This document shows, piece after piece, positions 59,201 to 64,000 of a stretch of DNA of 64,000 nucleotides. The translations under genes and the position numbers were made by a program. The DNA comes from Gyrodactylus bullatarudis. Taxonomy: Eukaryota; Platyhelminthes; Monogenea; Gyrodactylidea; Gyrodactylidae. The stretch is taken from positions 229,192 to 293,191 of the forward strand of contig SSNU01000321.1 in NCBI GenBank assembly GCA_012064415.1, given 5' to 3'. Numbering within the stretch: position 1 is the stretch's first letter; each line of letters begins with the position of its first letter. The notes beneath the pieces were generated by a model that ran no database searches, was not told where the DNA came from, and was given only the letters and a program-made list of their open reading frames with translations.

Positions 59201-60160
59201 CAATCATCGTTTGTTTTAATGAAACATCAACAGCTATAGAATAATTCAATTTATCCATGCATATTCTCATGTGTAAAAGAGAGATAACTGTAATTAAATA
59301 TGAATAGGATGTATCTATAAATCTATAATGTAGTGATATTATTATTGGTCTCTCATCAAAGTGAGAATGTTTTAGAAAACATTGTAAAAATCAATCGGAC
59401 TTTCATTCCTTTTTTTTTAAAAGTAATAAGTAAAAAAAAAACTTTTAACTTTTTCATTATTTTAAGTTGAATCATAATGAAAATTGTTGAGGCTTGATAA
59501 AAATTTTTAATTTTCTGATTTATGAAAAAAAAACGTTTTTTATTCGGAAAAATAGGATTTTGGTGTCAAATCGAAATTTAAAAAATTGCCGATTTTTAAA
59601 GATCATCTGAATTTCTAGGAATCTTGAAATTCTAGATTTCCATCTTCATATCAATCATAAATTATAATTAGCTTTATGTTTAATTTTAATAATAAATAGT
59701 TTCTGAACTATTTAACCCATTTATTTGCCAAAGACATCTTCTTTTATGTTTTTTTCCTCTGTGATAGAGGATTAAAACAGGAAGCTCAAAAGTGTTCCCT
59801 TCAAGCAAAAATTTCATTCCATTTTTCATAGATTTTCATTAATGATTACACAACCTAGTTTAGGGGTTAGAAGTATTTCTTTTATTTTCACTAACATAGC
59901 TTGAGGGGTTCTGGTTCAACGACTGGAATTTGATTGATTTGCAAGAATGAATCTGTAAGAAAACATTGGATTTTATTTTCAGACTTGATTTCAAATTTCT
60001 TCATCTTTTTCTATGTGTTACCAATTGAATTTGATGTTTTTAGAGAAGAAACATTAAAAAATACATAAATAATTCAACAGTCTAAAACATTTACAGGGAA
60101 ATTATCTCTTTGGCAAGAAGATGTACATTTACAAATGAAGAGGGAAAAAGATCGTTATCA
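56231..60160. other. Gene desert with degraded foldback ends
   Basis: A foldback left end lies at 58594-58660 (GTTGACATGAAGATGAGAAT) and a right end at about 59560-59660 (GATTTCCATCTTCATATCAA). They may be the two ends of one diverged 1.07-kb copy or two separate relics. No gene is supported. Confidence 0.45.
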
Positions 60161-60161
60161 A

Positions 60162-60416
60162 TCATGAGTCTGCGTCCTTCCTTGCAGGCTGCATGTTCCT
60201 TGGGACTTGTAGAAGAAAAATTATTTGAAAAAAATGTATTAACTCTTTGAAAATTATTAATTTTTTATCAAATAACGAATAATATAGCGAATAACGAGGT
60301 GAAAAAGAAGATGGATTTCTGACGCGACAATAATAAAGTAGCCTGGAAACAGGATCATCAAAAAATGGATGAGCAGAGTTCTTTTTATCCAATGAAAGAG
60401 CAGAAAATTTTGCCAT
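60162..60416 (-). other. Unassigned 84-codon ORF
   Basis: ATG to stop, opening MAKFSALSLDKKNSAHPFFD with fairly balanced composition, ending in a Lys/Asp/Ser tail. No domain is recognised and the length is within chance expectation. Confidence 0.15.
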
Positions 60417-60789
60417 TTACTAGTATATGATCAAATCCCGGGATCTTAAGTCTAAAGAGACCCTGTGAAATAAAACGTTTATCACTTACCTTGCATTCTA
60501 TTGGTTGAAATTCACGACCCGTTACAAAATATGTAATTGTAAATTACATTTTGATAAATTTTAGACATTTTTCAAAAATTTAATTTTCACTTAATTAACT
60601 TGTTTAGGATGGTTATCTAAATCGAAAATTTTTAAGTTGGATAGATGATTCATTTAAGATGAATTTTGATGAGGTTGTCAATACAGAGGAAGGCGAGAAA
60701 ACAAAAATTTTCATGAAACTAAACTTCAAAGGGGAAAATTGTATTTAAAACTCAGAGATTGTTCAGTTTAATCCATAAGGATTTACTCG

Positions 60790-60980
60790 ACCCTCGAGAA
60801 AAAACTCTATTGATTTACAAATTTCAGTGTGACTGTGGTGCTTTGTATATAAGAAGTACAATTAGGAAGATACTGCGGTGACTAGACATCTAGAATAGGA
60901 AAACCATGTTGCTTCAATTTCTAATTTTTCTATTTTATACAAGAACCCAGGGGATGACAGCACAGATGTGTGGGTGGAGG
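60790..60980 (+). pseudogene. Relic of a Penelope-like element GIY-YIG region (candidate)
   Basis: A frame reads KTLLIYKFQCDCGALYIRST and then IRKILR before stops. The C-x-C-G-x-x-Y-I core followed by a Thr/Arg pair is the usual opening of the GIY-YIG endonuclease domain in Penelope-like elements. Nearby DNA matches 33940-34085. The rest of the element, including any reverse transcriptase, is not visible within the window. Confidence 0.45.
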
Positions 60981-60999
60981 AGAAATTCTTCATCAACAT

Positions 61000-62140
61000 G
61001 TATAAACCTAATTTCAACCTTTTAAGTGATCAGTGATCACAAACTAGATTGACTGATTCTACTGCTAAAAATTTTGATTTATTGTGATCCTATTGCGAAC
61101 GAATCTTGATCTAAGATAAAATTTTGGCGCATTTATGACATCATGATTAGTTCTCATTAGATATTTTCATGTCCCTGTATTCTAGTTAATGCAGTATCTT
61201 GTTAAGAATGACGAGAAATTCGATATTCACCTACAGTACGAGTTATCTCATACATATTAAGTTTCATTGAAGGTGTCTCTTGTCGACTACTAATTTTGCA
61301 TAGGAAGAGATACGTGTTCATTATTTAAAATTCCAGTTTTCATCAACATTGGAATGTCCATTAGAAGGTAGTTTAGGCTGTCATATTTCTTGTGGAAATC
61401 GCCTTTTCTTTTCTTCTTGAGAAATTAGAAAATCTCTAAATATCGTATGAGATGATGTCTATAGAAATTCATTCATCTGTGTATCGGTTAACTTCCTTTT
61501 GTTTAGGATATTAGTAGTTAGTTATAAGAAAAGGATGATAACAATTATAAGAAACATAAATTAGCCATTGAATATGATAGATAGATCTCGCGGAATTCAC
61601 TAGGGATAATAATCCAAGTACTATATTTCTCGCCAGACTTCTCATTCATGAACAAACCAAGAGTTTACCATCTTCGAATGCTTAGTATGTGATTACTTTA
61701 AACTAAATCTCTTGAAGAGACATGACAGTTTTCATTCAACCAGGCATTTTCTTACTACTATTACTACTACTGTTAGGGACAATAAAAAAATTTGGGTCAG
61801 TTTAAACCGTTTGTGATTCAAAGAAACAAATAAATACAATAATAAAGTTTTTATCATGTAAACCAGGAAAATATCCCTATAGAATATATATATATGCATA
61901 TGTGTACAAATAAAGGCAATAAGCTCAGGCAACCAATCAGAATCAAGATGGATGTACTGAGATATGATGAAATACAGCTATACGCCTAGAATAATGCTCA
62001 ATTCAAACTTCTTACCTTTATAATCTTGCATCTTAATTAAACAAGTATTATCACTATTGAACGTAGGACTTTTCCTCTCTCAATCGCTCAAGAATTATGA
62101 AAAGATAAAGATACCAAAAAAGAGACCTGAAACATACAGA
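61000..62140. other. Gene-poor DNA
   Basis: No gene is supported. A 21-bp exact match (AATGCTTAGTATGTGATTACT and one flanking base) is shared with 55195-55215. Confidence 0.4.
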
Positions 62141-62141
62141 A

Positions 62142-62915
62142 ATGCTTTTAGAACGATGGAAGTATTTGAAGATTATTGGAATTTACCTACTAATCTGGAC
62201 AATATTGCCTAAGCAGGCTAGTTGTACACTGAGAGGACAACCAAAGGCCAAAAGGATCCTTCAGAATAAGTATATCAAGGATGAAAATTCGAGTGAGTTC
62301 GTATTATTATTAGAATATATGGCACTTTTATTTCGTGACATACTCATCAGATTTATTTTTAGAAAATGTGTAGAAGATATTGGTTTTAAATCTGGTGAGT
62401 ATGCCACGAAAGAAAATTTATTCTGATATACAAAATCTCGATTGAAAATGATAAATTTTGAACACGCGCCAAGATTCTTTCAATGAATTTTTGGAAAATT
62501 ATTTTACTACGAGAAAGGATAAAATTGAGGTTTTTGAATACTTTTTTGCAACATTTTGAATAAAAATTGTGTTAATAAAACTTGTAGTTAAAATAGACTC
62601 TTTAGTATATCAGAACATTGTTCGAGGAAAATAAAATTTTGTATTAACCTAATCAATAATAATGGCAGGGATTGTTTTATCAAAAATTCTATTTGTTGAT
62701 TTCATGCAATTTTCTTTCTTGTTTTGTCATTCTTGGTTTTGGCCATCATAATTTCTACAGACCTATTCCTATCATCAAATACAGTATTTGAGTTATTGCA
62801 ACTCAATCTTTCGCAAGGCACAAAAATCTCTCTCGTAAATCAACAGAATCCGTTTTTTTTAAATGACAATCTCATTTCAAGTAGTTCGGTGAAAGAATCA
62901 GAGTTAGAAATTTAG
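62142..62915 (+). CDS. Hypothetical secreted protein, two exons (unrecognised)
   Basis: Proposed exon 1 is 62142-62396, ending TCTG before a GTGAGT donor. Exon 2 begins after TTTCTACAG at about 62761 and ends at the TAG at 62915. Phase one is kept, joining ...EDIGFKS to DLFLSSNTVFELL, for about 136 aa. The first 30 residues look like a signal peptide (KIIGIYLLIWTILPKQASC), followed by a basic stretch PKAKRILQNK that could be a processing site. No family is recognised. The intron contains most of repeat family 3 copy b. It could be a lineage-specific secreted factor or a chance model. Confidence 0.3.
62397..62690 (+). repeat. Dispersed repeat family 3, copy b
   Basis: Matches 48640-48960 over ACAAAATCTCGATTGAAAAT, TTTTGAACACGCG and ATTTTACTACGAGAAAGGA, with a 10-15 bp insertion relative to copy a. 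The preceding GAGTATGCCACGAAA is also present at about 58874. Confidence 0.72.
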
Positions 62916-64000
62916 CCGTTCAGCTATGGTATCAAGACAGTAACCCTTGGAGTCATGATAGTTTCCTTGTGGAAAATTCAAATAAACTTTTTCCTTCGAT
63001 TCCTTAATCCTTAGTTTATATAATTTAGTTATTTATTTAAAAAAAAGTTTAATCCTAAATTTTCTCATATCTGTATCAAAGGGAAATTTATAAATATTTT
63101 AAGGATTTTATAGATTTCTTGCTCACTCAATTTTGGTTAGATGAGGAAGAAATCTGTCCTCAAATCTTTCCAAAAAGAGTGAAAACTTTTGAGACTTTTA
63201 ATTATAAAACACGTGAAAATATTTCATTTCTTTTGCTAACTCCGATGTTGAACTTAGCTCAGATTCTATATTAAATCTAGTTTACATGAATTATGAGGAT
63301 ACATTATTTTTACGAAAGAACTCAATATAAAAAAATTTCTATTCTGAAATGAGCCCTTGAATTGTTTAAATAGAAATAATTCAATTTAGCCAAAATTAAG
63401 TTTTTGTGCTTTGAAAATAGTTCAATTTTCCACTAATTCCATCTCTAATAGGGATAGATTTTTCAATTCTAGTATTACGAATAAGTAATTCACGTAGTTT
63501 TTCAAACACGTCCGAAAATCCACTCATATTCATAATTTAGAAAATTAAAAGAAGATATATTAAAACCAAATGTACATTTCTTGAAGAATCATCTGTGGTA
63601 ATTCTTCAAAAATGATATTAGTTAAAAGTTCATTGAAGATAATATTTTACAACTCATGAAAGAAATAGTAAATGTCAAAGAAAATAAGAATAAAATGCAA
63701 GCTGAAAAAACACCAAAACTCTCCAATAAATAGCAACAGTGGAGAGAAAAGTGAAAAAGCTCACATTGGCCAAGGTAATTGAATATTATAGGAATAATTC
63801 TTTTGAACACATAGATTAGGTTTATATAGGTTAACAAGAAATTTTTCTTTCACCCATACATCTATGCTATTATGGTTTTTGTATAAAACGGAAAAATTAG
63901 AAATTGAAGCTGTATGATCTTCTTGTCTAAGATGCCTTGTAACCGCAGTATCCTTCTTCAGATGATCCTCCGCTCGTGTAGATAATTTCCTAATCGTTCT
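62916..64000. other. Right end of window, gene-poor
   Basis: A degraded foldback left end lies at 63281-63340 (TAGTTTACATGAATTATGAG). A 26-bp segment at 63450-63475 is identical to 41490-41515. No gene is supported. Confidence 0.4.

Noticed and set aside
62320..62365. 28-nt micro-intron GTGACATAC...TTTTTAG in the 62142 gene model
   Set aside because: Removing it shifts the frame straight into a stop, whereas keeping it leaves the frame open.
1..64000. CRISPR arrays, bacterial operons, integrases or phage genes
   Set aside because: Genes are intron-containing and metazoan, and no regularly spaced direct repeats were seen.

Overview
This window reads as nuclear DNA from a small, compact animal genome that is very AT-rich (my estimate is about two thirds A+T). 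Every recognisable gene is metazoan in type: a vesicular GABA transporter, a Neto-like CUB-CUB-LDLa receptor, a Speedy/RINGO cell-cycle protein, nucleoporins, ESCRT-III and small-subunit processome factors. Spliceosomal introns are often only 25-37 nt, near the lower limit known for animals. Introns this small, reduced proteins and retained neural genes recall the orthonectid/dicyemid grade of parasitic animals, with Intoshia-like orthonectids favoured because neural genes are kept. That placement is an inference I cannot test here.

Layout. Bases 1-6.3 kb are gene-dense: the 5' end of an inositol polyphosphate 5-phosphatase (-), MacroD-like hydrolase (-), Nup58 (+), CHMP2B (-), endoglycoceramidase (-) and a bHLH factor (+). 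A 5.4 kb gene-poor stretch follows, holding a 0.7 kb foldback element. From 11.7 to 36.2 kb the genes are again packed: VGAT (-, with a 6.4 kb intron), UFSP2 (+), NUP85 (-), ESF1 (+), Speedy (-), NOP14 (+), QPCT (-) and a ten-exon Neto-like receptor (-). From 36.2 kb to the end the window is nearly a gene desert. It holds degenerate foldback elements, at least two other dispersed repeat families, a Penelope-like relic, a tRNA-like promoter relic and a few weakly supported gene models.

Gene organisation. Divergent pairs share start-to-start gaps of only about 90-130 bp (MacroD/Nup58, VGAT/UFSP2, NUP85/ESF1, Speedy/NOP14). Convergent pairs end 20-85 bp apart, so 3' UTRs probably overlap. Several stop codons sit inside or next to AATAAA signals. 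Related jobs lie close together: two nucleoporins, two ribosome-biogenesis factors (ESF1, NOP14), and two synaptic membrane proteins (VGAT, Neto). The synaptic genes are the ones with long introns, whereas housekeeping genes have none or mostly tiny ones.

I joined exons by hand from GT/AG sites, reading phase and family similarity. Each multi-exon model below is open from start to stop with all phases matching, but none has transcript support.
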